NCBI RefSeq assembly: GCF_001642735.1
Contig: NZ_LWHM01000033.1
Span: 1-64,000 of the forward strand
Direction: 5' to 3'
Length of the DNA: 64,000 nt
From: Pseudohongiella nitratireducens
Lineage (GTDB): Bacteria; Pseudomonadota; Gammaproteobacteria; Pseudomonadales; Pseudohongiellaceae
Shown piece after piece: positions 31,065 through 41,100 of this stretch (position 1 is its first letter; each line of letters starts with the position of its first letter). Both the position numbers and the translations under genes were made by a program. The notes under the pieces were generated by a model. It ran no database searches, was not told the DNA's origin, and saw only the letters and a program-made list of their open reading frames with translations.

Positions 31065-32229
31065 GGAGACTCTGAATAAGTCTCAAAATCAGCGATAATA
31101 CGGTCATCGTTAACTGCACAGGATTCGTTGCCACCATGGATCAGATCACCTTCTCCGAAGCCGAGTACCAGACCAAGAAGCGTAAAACCCGCCGCGAGAT
31201 TTTTCTGGAACGGATGGACAAGCTGATTCCGTGGAAGCAGTTGGAGAAGAAGGTAGCCCTATATTACCCCAAGGGCCAGACTGGCCGGCCACCGTATCCG
31301 CTGCCGACCATGCTGCGAGTCCACTGCATGCAATTGTTCTATAACCTCAGTGATCCTGCCATGGAAGGCGCATTGTATGAGATCGAATCCATGCGCCAGT
31401 TCGCCGGCCTGAAGCTGGACCGATTGCCGGACGAAACCACCATTCTCAAGTTTCGTCATTTCCTGGAGCGCCATGGCCTTGGCAAGGTGTTGTTCAAAGA
31501 GGTGAACAAGCACCTGGAGAAAAATGGTTTGATGCTGCGTGAAGGCAGCATTGTGGATGCTTCCATCATTTCTGCACCAAGCTCCACGAAGAATGAAAGC
31601 GGCCAGCGCGACCCTGAGATGCGACAAACCAGAAAAGGCAACCAGTGGTACTTTGGCATGAAGATGCATATCGGCGTGGACGATACGCTCGGCTTGATCC
31701 ACAGCATCGATACCACCGCTGCCAATGTCCACGACATCGTGTCCGCCGGCAACCTTCTTCACGGTGACGAGCTGCGCGTGTTCGGTGATGCCGGTTATCT
31801 TGGCATTCAAAAGCGGGATGAGCATAAAGATCGCCAAAATGTATCCTGGTTCATTGCCAAGCGCCCCGGTTCTCGTAAAAAACTGGACGACCGAAAGCTA
31901 AAGGCCGAGAAGCTCAAAGCCAGCGCCCGGGCCAAAGTGGAACACCCATTCCGGTACATCAAGCAGGTCTTTGGCTATAGCAAAGTTCGCTATCGCGGCT
32001 TGGCCAAAAACAGTAACCGATTGCACTTGCTGGCTGCGTTCAGCAACCTGCTGATGGGTGAAAAATACCTGCTGGCGTAGGGTCAGTGCGCCTGTTTTCC
32101 GCCAAAACGGCGGGAAATAGGCAAAAATCGAACAAAACAGAGGGTGATAACGCCAAAATCGCGCTTGAATGGCTTTTTTTCGAGTTGAAAAGCGATTCAG
32201 CGATAAATCAGGCGTTAATCAGACCCTCC
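31065..32229 (+). mobile_element. IS5-family insertion sequence
   Basis: A 1165-bp element with imperfect terminal repeats (GGAGACTCTGAATAAG on the left, complement GGAGGGTCTGATTAAC on the right), flanked by CTAG at 31061-31064 and 32230-32233. CTAG fits the YTAR target of the IS5 group. It carries one complete transposase gene and interrupts the APC permease. Confidence 0.92.
31136..32080 (+). CDS. IS5-group DDE transposase
   Basis: A 314-residue transposase, complete. The N-terminal part (MDQITFSEAEYQTKKRKTRR) and KFRHFLERHGLGKVLFKEVN are typical of the IS5 group. DDE residues lie in GSIVDASIISAP, HIGVDDTLGLIHS/VFGDAGYLGIQKRDE, and the C-terminal Y-(2)-R-(3)-E-like block RARAKVEHPFRYIKQVFGY. 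There are no stops or frameshifts, so the element could still be active. Confidence 0.92.
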   Translation: MDQITFSEAEYQTKKRKTRREIFLERMDKLIPWKQLEKKVALYYPKGQTGRPPYPLPTMLRVHCMQLFYNLSDPAMEGALYEIESMRQFAGLKLDRLPDETTILKFRHFLERHGLGKVLFKEVNKHLEKNGLMLREGSIVDASIISAPSSTKNESGQRDPEMRQTRKGNQWYFGMKMHIGVDDTLGLIHSIDTTAANVHDIVSAGNLLHGDELRVFGDAGYLGIQKRDEHKDRQNVSWFIAKRPGSRKKLDDRKLKAEKLKASARAKVEHPFRYIKQVFGYSKVRYRGLAKNSNRLHLLAAFSNLLMGEKYLLA

Positions 32230-32988
32230 CTAGCTTTCAAGGGCTTCACCACCATTACCAACAGCGGCTCCGAAGTAATAGACCCCAAGCGGAACGTAGG
32301 ACGGGCGATCATTATTTCCATTGCAGCCTGCGTGGTGATCTATACGTTGGTTGGTTTTGCTGTTGCCAGCAACTTGTCCCTGGCCGAGATTATCGAGACA
32401 CAGGACTACTCCCTTGCCGCCGCCGCCCGCCCGGCACTGGGGGAGTACGCCGTGTGGTTCACCGTTGCCATTGCCATGATGGCTACTGCCGGAGGCATTC
32501 TGGCCAGCATTTTTGCGGTCTCACGCATGCTGGACATGCTGACGGAGATGAAGCTGGTCCCCCACCGGCATTTCGGCATGCCTGGCAGCATCCAGAAGCA
32601 CACCCTGGTCTACACCGTGGTCCTGGGGCTGATCCTTACGGCCTTCTTCGACCTCTCCCGAATTGCAGCACTGGGGATCGTGTTCTACCTGATCATGGAT
32701 ATTGCCATCCATTGGGGTGTACTTCGCTATCTACGCGAAGACGTGAAGGCCAGCGCCTGGGTGCCAGTCATGGCCATTTTGCTGGATTTGCTCGTTCTTG
32801 GGGGCTTTGTGTGGGTCAAGCTGAATACGGACCCGTTTGTCATCCGTGTTGCGGTGGCCACCATGATCGTTATTGCAGTGGCAGAGCAGATTTTTTTGAA
32901 AAAGTCCGAGAATTCCCGGCAATCGGGAGATGAGGAATCTCATGCTCATGATCACCATTAACCGGCATTCGACGTGGAGGGCAGTGCT

Positions 32989-33216
32989 ATGATGGAAGGT
33001 AATATGTTTGGCAACACCATGTGGGCAGGGCACTGGCTGTGGATGCTGGTGATTGCCATTGTAGTTGTGATTCCGGCCTGGCGTATTTGCCAGCGTACCG
33101 GGTATCCGGGCTGGATGGGCATCCTGATACTGATTCCCATCGTCAATCTCGTATTACTTTATTTCATTGCGTTCAGTGACTGGCCAAGCAACAGAAACAA
33201 TGACGGGAGATCTTGA
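32989..33216 (+). CDS. Small membrane protein of the APC pair, copy 2
   Basis: A 75-residue paralogue of the protein at 17947 (shared GNTMWA-HWLWMLVIAI and VIPAWRICQRTGYPG). The ATG at 32989 has GGAGG 8 bp upstream. Two membrane helices. It follows the broken permease by 27 bp and is itself intact. Its stop TGA overlaps the ATG of the next, damaged gene. Function unknown. Confidence 0.75.
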   Translation: MMEGNMFGNTMWAGHWLWMLVIAIVVVIPAWRICQRTGYPGWMGILILIPIVNLVLLYFIAFSDWPSNRNNDGRS

Positions 33217-33788
33217 TGAACAGTACGAAAACATAGGCACCGCAAAGGCAAAGGGACCTTGAGCTGATTGTGCCGGGAATGGGGTCAGACCACTGCGCCG
33301 GCATTATCAACAAAACGATTGGCCGCTTGGACGGAATCGACCAGATAGAGACTAACATTGCCAAACATAAGGTGAGTGTTCGCTCCCTTGCGTCGGGGCC
33401 TGACGGGGAAGCCTTAAAACACGCTGTGGAGGGTGCCGGTTACGATGTGGCCTCCGTGAGGGAAGTGGGTGGCAGGACTTTCAGGGTCACGGTACCCGGA
33501 ATGGGGTCCGACCATTGTGCGGGTATTATCAAGAGTACCCTTGCGCGACACGACGGCGTGCAGACGACGTCAACCAACATAGCCAATCACACAGTGAGCG
33601 TGGTGGTCGGCTCGGATGGGCCGACAGAAAATGAGCTGAAAGAGCTGATAGAGGGCGCCGGATATGATGTTGCTGCTGTCGCTCTTGAGGGAGATGCCAG
33701 TCAGGAGGAGGACTCGGCCGTTGAAGAGGCCTATCTGAAGCTTGCATTACGCAGGTTCTGGATCGCTGCGGTACCGACAACACTGATC
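33216..33788 (+). pseudogene. P1B-type copper ATPase, N-terminal tandem HMA domains only
   Basis: ATG at 33216 gives MNSTKT, then TAG (33234-33236), then DLELIVPGMGSDHCAGIINK and a full heavy-metal-associated fold, followed by a second one (RVTVPGMGSDHCAGIIKSTL, ending GAGYDVAAVAL). After an acidic linker comes ALRRFWIAAVPTTLIM, the usual entry to the first membrane helices, where an IS481-family element begins. Both HMA domains have G-M-G-S-D-H-C in place of the usual G-M-x-C-x-x-C, so the first metal cysteine is Ser. The membrane and ATP domains are lost, and sequence beyond the IS does not continue the gene. Confidence 0.8.
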
Positions 33789-33791
33789 ATG

Positions 33792-34999
33792 TGTAGTAAT
33801 TCAGACTTGATCTGACAGTTACCGGTTTTGCAGAAGGTGTCTGTCAGGTCAGGTTCAGTTTACGAACTTTTCCTTCCAGATTCTTTTTCCATCAAGCAAG
33901 GTTTCCATTGGCGTTCTGCCGCAGCATTGTTTGCCCTGATGGGTTCGTTCATTGTTGTAATAATCCAGCCAGATGTCCAGATCGGTCTGCAATTCCTCGA
34001 GCGAACCAAAGATCTTTCGACGCAGTGCAGGCTGATAAAACTCCTGCAGGATCGTCTTATGGAAGCGCTCGCAAATACCGTTGGTTTGCGGGTGGCGCGC
34101 CTTCGTGCGGGTATGCTCGATGTCATTGATCGCCATGTACAACTGATAATCATGGCTATCAGCCTTGCCACAGTACTCCGTACCGCGATCCGTTAGAATG
34201 CGTAACACAGGCAGTTCCTGCTCAGCATAGAACGGTAGCACGCGGTCGTTGAGCAGGTCGGCTGCCGTGATCGGCGTCTTGGTCGTATACAGCTTGCAGT
34301 GGGCCACTTTGGCGTAGGTATCGACATACGTTTGCTGGTACACCCGGCCCACGCCCTTGAAGGTGCCGACGTAGAATGTGTCTTGCGATCCCAGGTAGCC
34401 CGGGTGCGCTGTCTCGATCTCACCACAGGCTTCATCGTCCTGTTTCTTGCGCTCAAGAGCCTGCACTTGAGACTCGGTTAGGATGATGCCTTCCTCGGCG
34501 ACTTTGGCTTCCAAGGCCTTCAGGCGCTGTTTGAAGTTGGCCAGATCATGCCGCAGCTAGATTGACCGGACACCGCTTGGCGAGACGAAGACACCACGCT
34601 TGCGCAGCTCGTTCGAGACCCGTACCTGGCCATGTGCCGGTTCTTCCACAGCATACGCGACTACCGCAGACTCAACGGTGGGGTCGACCCGGTTTTTGTG
34701 ATTAGGAACACGTCGATTCTGATCTAGCAGCGATTCTACACCGCCATCATTGACAGCTTCCTTGTAACGATAGAATGTATCTCGTGACACACCCATCATC
34801 TTGCAGGCCTTCGAGATATTGCCCAATTCGTCCGCCAAATTGAGCAGACCTACCTTGTGTTTAACAATCTTGTCATTAGTATGGAGCATGAGGGTTACCT
34901 TTGGTTTCGGTTGATTTCGGGTTTAGTCACCTTCAATCAAAACCGGTAACCCTCACTTTTTCAAGGAGAGGTGTCAGATCTGGTCTGAACTAATCCACA
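33792..34999 (-). mobile_element. IS481-family insertion sequence
   Basis: About 1.2 kb with TG...CA ends. Left TGTAGTAATTCAGAC and the complement of the right TGTGGATTAGTTCAGAC share a TTCAGAC-(2)-GATCTGACA core. CATG occurs at both flanks (33788-33791 and overlapping the right end at 34998-35001), so the exact duplication is ambiguous. The single transposase gene on the minus strand has an amber codon. Confidence 0.75.
33855..34889 (-). pseudogene. IS481-family transposase split by an amber codon
   Basis: The N-terminal helix-turn-helix part (NISKACKMMGVSRDTFYRYK, NELRKRGVFVSPSGVRSI) runs from 34889 to a TAG at 34557-34559. The same frame resumes LRHDLANFKQRLKALEAKV, where relatives have Trp at the stop. 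The rve catalytic domain follows: YVDTYAKVAHCKLY, RILTDRGTEYCG, and QTNGICERFHKTILQEFY with the third acidic residue. One TGG-to-TAG change explains the break; read-through would restore the protein. Confidence 0.85.
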
Positions 35000-35137
35000 T
35001 GATGGACGACAAAAGACCGGACAACACGTCGCCCTAAACCCGCCATCCAAACCACTCGGGCTCCCCCAATGAAAAACACCTGAGACTTGAGCGACAATAG
35101 CCTTGCAGTAGGCTTTAAAACATAGTCTGGAGGAATT

Positions 35138-36124
35138 TCAAGAAACCCTGTTCACATCGTCGGAATTGTTGCCAGCGCTCAAGCGATCCAACAGCTCATT
35201 CTTCACGCTCAGCTCGGTTTCAAGCTGCTGCACCTTCGCTTTCAGTTGGTCGTTCACGCGCTGCTGCTTCTCAAAGGCAGCCTTTCGTTGGCGTAACGCC
35301 ACGGCTTGCTGCTCTAGCCGCACCGTTTTGTCGGCCAGACGACGATTTTCGCGCTCCCGCTCGCCCAGTTGCTGAGTCAACCCATCCGACTGCTTTCGAA
35401 CTTCAGTCACCTCCGTGAACAGCCGGGTGATCTCTCGGGTGGCCTGGGTCTGCTCGTCGCGTTTCACGGCCAGGGCTTGTTGCAGGTGGCGTTGCTCTTC
35501 CTGGACTTGCTGGACCTGCTGCTCATGCCGCCGCTGATCCTGCTCGCGCTGCTCTTTCACGGAACCGCGATAGTGCTCCAACGCCTGCCGGGCATGCTTG
35601 TGTTTTTCTTCGAGTGAATTCACCTGGCGTTGCTTGTCCTGAACCTGCTCAGTCAAACTTTCAATACGTTGGGCCTGTGCGCAGTTATCGCCTTCGAGTT
35701 TTGAGAGCGCCCCACGCAGCCCACGGACCTCCGCCTGTAAATCATCCCGCGCCTGAGCCAACACGGTATTTTGTGCCTGGTGTTGCCTGGTTTCAGCGGT
35801 CTGTACCGTTAAGGCTTCCTGCAGGCCGGCCACCTCGGCTTGTTGGCGCTGTTCGGCCTGCTCGATGGTCTCCTGCGCATCCTGGCGTAATTGCCGAGCC
35901 AGTTGGCCTACCAAGTCGGTTACGTGGTTGCTCAGAAGCGCTTCGTCGTCCAGACGAGTACTTTCACGCGCCTCAATCGCTCTCAGGTGGTTGCTGATGG
36001 TGGTCTTTGAGCCGGTGTTGCCCAGCTCGGTTCGTATGGCGTCGATGGAGGGGTGAACATTGCGAGCCAGAAGACGTTTACGGGCGTCCTCGACCAGGGG
36101 TTGGGTGATGCCGCCTCGGGCCAT
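35138..36124 (-). CDS. tnpT: TnpT/KfrA-like coiled-coil DNA-binding protein
   Basis: A 328-residue protein; the ATG at 36124 (MARGGITQPLVEDARKRLLA) is preferred over the far-upstream ATG at 36223 because GAGGA precedes it. The first 60 residues form the KfrA_N helix-turn-helix domain (HPSIDAIRTELGNTGSKTTI); the rest (about 75-320) is a long Gln/Glu/Arg-rich coiled coil. In Tn4651-type transposons a divergent KfrA-like protein, TnpT, helps the tyrosine recombinase TnpS to resolve cointegrates (family knowledge). A palindrome just upstream (36147-36178) is its likely binding and recombination site. Confidence 0.8.
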   Translation of the reverse strand: MARGGITQPLVEDARKRLLARNVHPSIDAIRTELGNTGSKTTISNHLRAIEARESTRLDDEALLSNHVTDLVGQLARQLRQDAQETIEQAEQRQQAEVAGLQEALTVQTAETRQHQAQNTVLAQARDDLQAEVRGLRGALSKLEGDNCAQAQRIESLTEQVQDKQRQVNSLEEKHKHARQALEHYRGSVKEQREQDQRRHEQQVQQVQEEQRHLQQALAVKRDEQTQATREITRLFTEVTEVRKQSDGLTQQLGERERENRRLADKTVRLEQQAVALRQRKAAFEKQQRVNDQLKAKVQQLETELSVKNELLDRLSAGNNSDDVNRVS

Positions 36125-36146
36125 GATCGTGTCCTCATGTTTATTT

Positions 36147-36178
36147 CGTACTTTGGTACGTAATATGTAATTACGTAC
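36147..36178. promoter_or_regulatory. Palindromic site between tnpT and tnpS: resolution core or operator
   Basis: CGTAC-TTTG-GTACG (36147-36160) runs into GTACGTAAT-ATGTA-ATTACGTAC (36156-36178), a perfect 9-bp inverted repeat. It lies 23 bp upstream of the KfrA-like start. Such repeats serve as tyrosine-recombinase core sites or as autoregulatory KfrA operators. Assignment to res/rst is inferred. Confidence 0.6.
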
Positions 36179-36350
36179 TATATACACCAGAAAGTTCGTT
36201 GGAAAGTACAGCTTTACAGGCATGTGATAATCCAGAGTTATCCATTGTGATACCCATTTCGACGACTATACTGACCAAAGCCCGGTACGATATGGCGTTG
36301 GTCAACTACCCCGGCCCGAGGCCATACGCTCACAATGAAGGAGCCCACAA

Positions 36351-36845
36351 GTGCACAAACAAGCCGACCCACTTGACCAAGTGTTTGCCTTTCGGGCGTT
36401 TGATTTTCGGAACCGATTTCCAGACCCATTACCGAACTTCCGTGCCGCCCTGGAATGCCTGCAAAGCGAGGACGCCTATATGCCGGATGTTGAGGCACAG
36501 ATCAGGGCCTACCTCAAAGACGGCCGCTCGATTGCCATTCCAAACAGTTTCTTCTGGGTGGAGCAAAAGCCGTTTGCGTCATTGGCAGAGGCCCAAAGCT
36601 GGGTGCAGGCCCGCCAGAAACGAGCAGCCAAGGGTTCTCCGCTGGATAGGCTCGCCGGTTCACTGATCTCCAACCCCGACGATCCAACTGAAAAACAAGT
36701 GCGCGATGCGGTGACTATGACGTTCACAAAGATGGTTTCAAAGGCAGACAATGAGGCCGTGTGCGCGTCGGCAGAAAGGTGGTTAAGGGAAGCGATACGA
36801 GCACTGCCGAAGTCGAACGACGTCGGTGCGCCCAATGACGATTGA
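36351..36845 (+). CDS. Hypothetical protein between the recombination site and tnpS
   Basis: A 164-residue soluble protein from a GTG (36351) with AAGGAG 7 bp upstream. I do not recognise a family. Visible segments are PLDQVFAFRAFDFRNRFPDP, DVEAQIRAYLKDGRSIAIPN and a mixed helical C-terminal half. The end overlaps the recombinase start by 11 bp, so the two are translated together and may act together in resolution or its control. Confidence 0.6.
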   Translation: MHKQADPLDQVFAFRAFDFRNRFPDPLPNFRAALECLQSEDAYMPDVEAQIRAYLKDGRSIAIPNSFFWVEQKPFASLAEAQSWVQARQKRAAKGSPLDRLAGSLISNPDDPTEKQVRDAVTMTFTKMVSKADNEAVCASAERWLREAIRALPKSNDVGAPNDD

Positions 36846-38094
36846 TCGGTACGTTAGCGCCGCCACACGGGACAATACACGGCGCAGCTATCGGTCAGCG
36901 GTCGAGCATTTTGAGGTGACCTGGGGCGGGTTTCTGCCCGCAACAGCCGACAGCGTGGCTCGCTATCTGGCCGACCATGCCGGACGTCTTTCTGCTGCCA
37001 CCCTGAAGCAGCGCCTGGCGGCGTTGGCTCGCTGGCACTGGGACCAAGGTTTTCCAGATCCGACGAGAGCTCCTTTAGTACGCACGGTTCTGAAGGGCAT
37101 TCGCGAAGAGCATCCCTACCGGCAAAAACAAGCAAAGCCGCTGGCCATCCCCCAGCTCCAGCAATTGGATCAGTGGCTAGCAGGACAGATCGCAGAGGCG
37201 CGGCAGCACGATGCCCGGCGTCTCGGGACCTGGTTGCGTAACCGGGCCATGGTCTTGCTCGGATTCTGGCGCGCCTTTCGCAGTGACGAACTCTGTCGGT
37301 TAACCATTGAAGACATCACGCTGGCCCCCGGTGCCGGTATGTCCTTGTACCTGCGGAGAAGTAAGGGGGACCGTCAGGCCGAAGGTCGCCTGTACAAGGT
37401 ACCCGCTCTGAGGCAGTGTTGTCCGGTCGAGGCCTGTCAGGATTGGCTGGACTTTTTGAACCAGCCCAGCGGTGCGCTATTCAGGGCGATTGATCGTTGG
37501 GGAAATATTTCCAATACTTCATTGCACCCGAACAGCATCGTGCCGTTGCTACGTCAGCTACTGTCTGACGCAGACATTGACGCAGCACAAGCGTTCAGCA
37601 GCCATTCGCTGCGACGCGGTTTTGCCACTTGGGCCAGTGCTTCCGGCTGGGAAATCAAAGCGCTGATGGAGTACGTCGGTTGGCAGGATACCCAGACCGC
37701 CTTGCGATACATTGAAGCTAAATCGCCGTTCGAGCAGGCCCTGATGCAAATTCCAACCGAAGTGGCGTCTGCTGCCGGTCAGCCGCGCTTGGCGAGCGTA
37801 TCCGAGCCAAGTTACCGGGCATTAACCGTTCAGCTCACCCTGGAGCCGCAACGTCCTCGCAGCCGGAAACACCATCAGGCCCGCACGGTAATCGAAGCCC
37901 ACTGCCTGAAACCGTTCGAGATGGAACAGCAGAACAATGGGGACTACCGCATTGAGGTGCCTGCAACGTCGGATGAGCAGCTGGACGAAATGATGGACGA
38001 CTTGATCGATGAGATACACCGCATTGCGTCCGATAAAGCCTGCTGGGTGGAGACACTGATCAAGGACCCGGCCACCGGGCAAGCATGGGATTGA
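36835..38094 (+). CDS. tnpS: TnpS-like tyrosine recombinase (cointegrate resolution)
   Basis: A 419-residue site-specific recombinase. N-terminal SAM-like core-binding domain (SAATRDNTRRSYRSAVEHFE, RLAALARWHWDQGFPDP); the catalytic domain has Arg in GFWRAFRSDELCRL (about 148), His-x-x-Arg in FSSHSLRRGFATWA (about 256) and the nucleophile Tyr in TALRYIEAKSPF (about 291). A C-terminal extension of about 100 residues (EMEQQNNGDYRIEVPATSD, LDEMMDDLIDEIHRI) is beyond the usual fold. It resolves the cointegrates made by tnpA, which starts 7 bp after its stop. Confidence 0.85.
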   Translation: MTIDRYVSAATRDNTRRSYRSAVEHFEVTWGGFLPATADSVARYLADHAGRLSAATLKQRLAALARWHWDQGFPDPTRAPLVRTVLKGIREEHPYRQKQAKPLAIPQLQQLDQWLAGQIAEARQHDARRLGTWLRNRAMVLLGFWRAFRSDELCRLTIEDITLAPGAGMSLYLRRSKGDRQAEGRLYKVPALRQCCPVEACQDWLDFLNQPSGALFRAIDRWGNISNTSLHPNSIVPLLRQLLSDADIDAAQAFSSHSLRRGFATWASASGWEIKALMEYVGWQDTQTALRYIEAKSPFEQALMQIPTEVASAAGQPRLASVSEPSYRALTVQLTLEPQRPRSRKHHQARTVIEAHCLKPFEMEQQNNGDYRIEVPATSDEQLDEMMDDLIDEIHRIASDKACWVETLIKDPATGQAWD

Positions 38095-38101
38095 GCCGGT
38101 T

Positions 38102-41100
38102 ATGAGTGCTATTCAGGAAACAGCCTATCCACGGTTTCGGACGGATATCTCGCAACAGGAACTTGATGCAGTATACACGCCCACGTCCGGCGAACAGCAC
38201 TGGGCTCGTCGGCGCACCCGGCCGATCCTGGAGCGCTTCTTTTTACTGCTTCACCTGAAGGCGTATCAGAAACAAGGGTTCTTTTCCTCGTCGGTCGATT
38301 TGCCGGGCGATTTGCGTCGTCACATTGCGCAGTGCCTTGGTCTCGACAAGCAGCCGACCAAAGCCCAACGACAACAGTATGATCGTTCTGCCACCCGTAA
38401 ACGCCATATCCCGTGGATTCGAACTTATGTGGGCAGCCGGACTCTGGACGAGGCGGCTCATGCTTGGCTGTCCAGTCAGGCCATAAAAGCCGCCGAGTCC
38501 CGCGAGGTGTTGGCCGATATCATCAATATTCTTCTGGAAGAATTGGTACGTCACCGTTTCGAGATCCCCGGCTTCACGGTGTTATTGAGGCTCGCCAAGG
38601 ATTCCCGGGCTATCGTCAATGACCGCTGTTACCGATCCATCGTCAGCGAACTCAACGACGAAACAAAGGCACTGGTCAATGACTTGCTGATATCACCACC
38701 AGGAATCGAGATCAGCGGCTGGCAACGTCTGAAGCGTGAGATTCGCAAGCCGACGAATAAAGAGATCCGGTCCTACCTGCAACACCTCAAGTGGCTGAAG
38801 GATATCGTCGAACAATTGCCGGGCGTCAAATCAATTCCCGTGACCAAGCGGCGACAGTTCGCCCACGAAGCACGAGCGTTGGATGTGGCCAAAATGGCTC
38901 GAATCCCTGCGCGTAAACGCTATGCCCTGGCGGTGATTCTGATCCGGCAACAGTATGCCCAATCGCTGGACGACAACGCTGAGCTCTTGATCAAGCTGAT
39001 GAGGCAGCTGGAAAACACCGCCCAGCAAAATCTCCTGGCCTATCAAATGGAGCAGACCCAGCGCACCGATCGACTGGTGTCGCGCTTTAAAGACGTGTTG
39101 ACTGCCATGGAGGCCGAGCCGAACCCGTGGCAATCGCTTCAAGCCGTTGTCGGAGACAAGCGCCAGGAGTGGCTGGACGAATGCGAGGAGCATCTGGCCT
39201 ACGCGGGCAATAACTACCTGCCTTTCATGTTGCGACCGTTTCGAACCAAGCGAAGCCTGCTGTACAACTGCCTGGAAATACTCACGTTTCAAAGCACCTC
39301 CAGCGACTTGCTGTCGATTCAACTGATCGAGTTACTCCGGAACACCCGTTCATTGAAAGCCGAGACGCTGGATTTGCGGGTCCATGCGCCGGATCTGGTC
39401 GAAAGCATCCAACAGACCAAGTGGACGCTCGAAAAGTGGCGCCGTCTGATTTTCATCCGGCCGGACAGTCTGACGGTTCACCGCAAATATCTTGAATTGG
39501 CCGTTTTTAACCTGGTGAAGCAGGAGCTGAAGTCGGCCGATATTGCGGTCGTTCACGGGGATCGTTTCGATGACCATCGCGATCAACTGGTGAGTTGGTC
39601 GGTTTACGAGCAGGAAATTGACCAGTACGGGCTGGAAGTGGAGCTTCCCATCGAACCGAAGGCTCTCAGCCGCCATCTCAAGGATCAATTGACTCAGGTG
39701 AGCCGCTCGGTGGACTCCGCCTTCCCGGACAACACACACGCCGCGATTGAAGACGGTCGCATCGTAATCAAACGCAACCAGAAACAGGGGCTACCGACCA
39801 ATTGGCAGGCGCTCGATGACGACATCACGCGTCGGCTTGGCACCCGCAGCATCGTCGACGTTCTGGTCGATGCGGAGCGCTGGCTTGGGTTACATCGGGA
39901 ATTCGGGCCGCTGTCAGGCTATGAGGGGCGCGTGGAAAACCCCCGGTTGCGGTTCATCGCTACGCTTTTTTGCTACGGCTGCAATCTGGGTCCCTCCCAG
40001 ACGGCCGACTCCATCAAGCAACTAAACCGTCGCCAGGTGGCCTGGCTCAATCTCAATCACGTCACTGAAGACAGGCTAGACCGCGCTATCGTCAAAATCA
40101 TCAACGCGTACAAGAAGTACGAACTGCCCGGATACTGGGGTACAGGTCGGCGGGCCGCCGCTGACGGCACCAAATGGAATCTTTACGAGCAAAACCTGCT
40201 CAGCGAATACCACATTCGCTATGGCGGCTACGGTGGCATCGGTTACTACCACGTCTCCGACACCTATATCGCACTGTTCAGCCATTTCATCCCCTGTGGC
40301 GTTCACGAGGCGGTGTACATCCTCGACGGACTGCTTGAGAACCAGAGCGATATCCAGCCGGATACCTTGCACGGTGATACGCAGGCCCAAAGCTATCCCG
40401 TTTTCGGGCTCGCGTATCTACTGGGGATCAAGCTGATGCCGCGTATCCGGAATATCAAGGATCTGAACTTCTACCGGCCCGACAGGCGATTCCGTTACGC
40501 GCATATCGAAGAACTGTTCAACGGCCATATAGACTGGGCACGAATTGAACGACACCTCCCGGATATGTTGCGTGTGGCCGTATCCATCAAGCTCGGTAAA
40601 ATTACCGCATCCACGATCCTGAGACGGCTGGGAACCTACAGCCGCAAGAACAAGCTGTATTTCGCCTTCCGGGAGCTGGGCAAGGTTGTTCGGACCGGCT
40701 TCCTGTTGAATTACATCGACGATGTGGAATTGCGTCAGACCATTCACGCCGCAACCAATAAGAACGAGCAGTTTAACGGGTTTGCAAAATGGAGTTTTTT
40801 TGGTGGCGAGGGCATCATTGCGGCCAACCTCCGGCATGAACAGCAAAAGGTGGTGAAGTACAACCACCTGGTGGCGAATATGCTGATCTTACACAACGTC
40901 GAAGCCCTCAGCCGGGTGTTGCGCGATATGGCAGCGGAAGGGATCGCCATCACCGAAGATGTCCTGAAAACGCTCTCGCCGTACCGAACCCGTCATATCA
41001 ATCGTTTTGGAGATTACACATTGGACTTTAGACGTCCGGTAGGGCAGCAGTTGTTTGATTTGAAACTTGCTGAGCTTACCTCTCAAAGAACGTCCGGTGA

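Larger units (their letters stand above)
30437..32961 (+). pseudogene. APC-superfamily permease, copy 2, interrupted by IS5-family element
   Basis: The gene runs 30437-31064 and resumes at 32234-32961. Joined, it gives 451 residues that follow copies 1 and 3 throughout (GTGVMIGAGIFALTGQMAQM at the start, AFKGFTTITNSGSEV across the junction, ending ESHAHDHH). The IS sits at the codons A-L-G-I-L|A-F-K-G and has duplicated CTAG. Excision with one CTAG removed would restore the frame exactly, so the break is recent. No function is expected in the present state. Confidence 0.92.
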
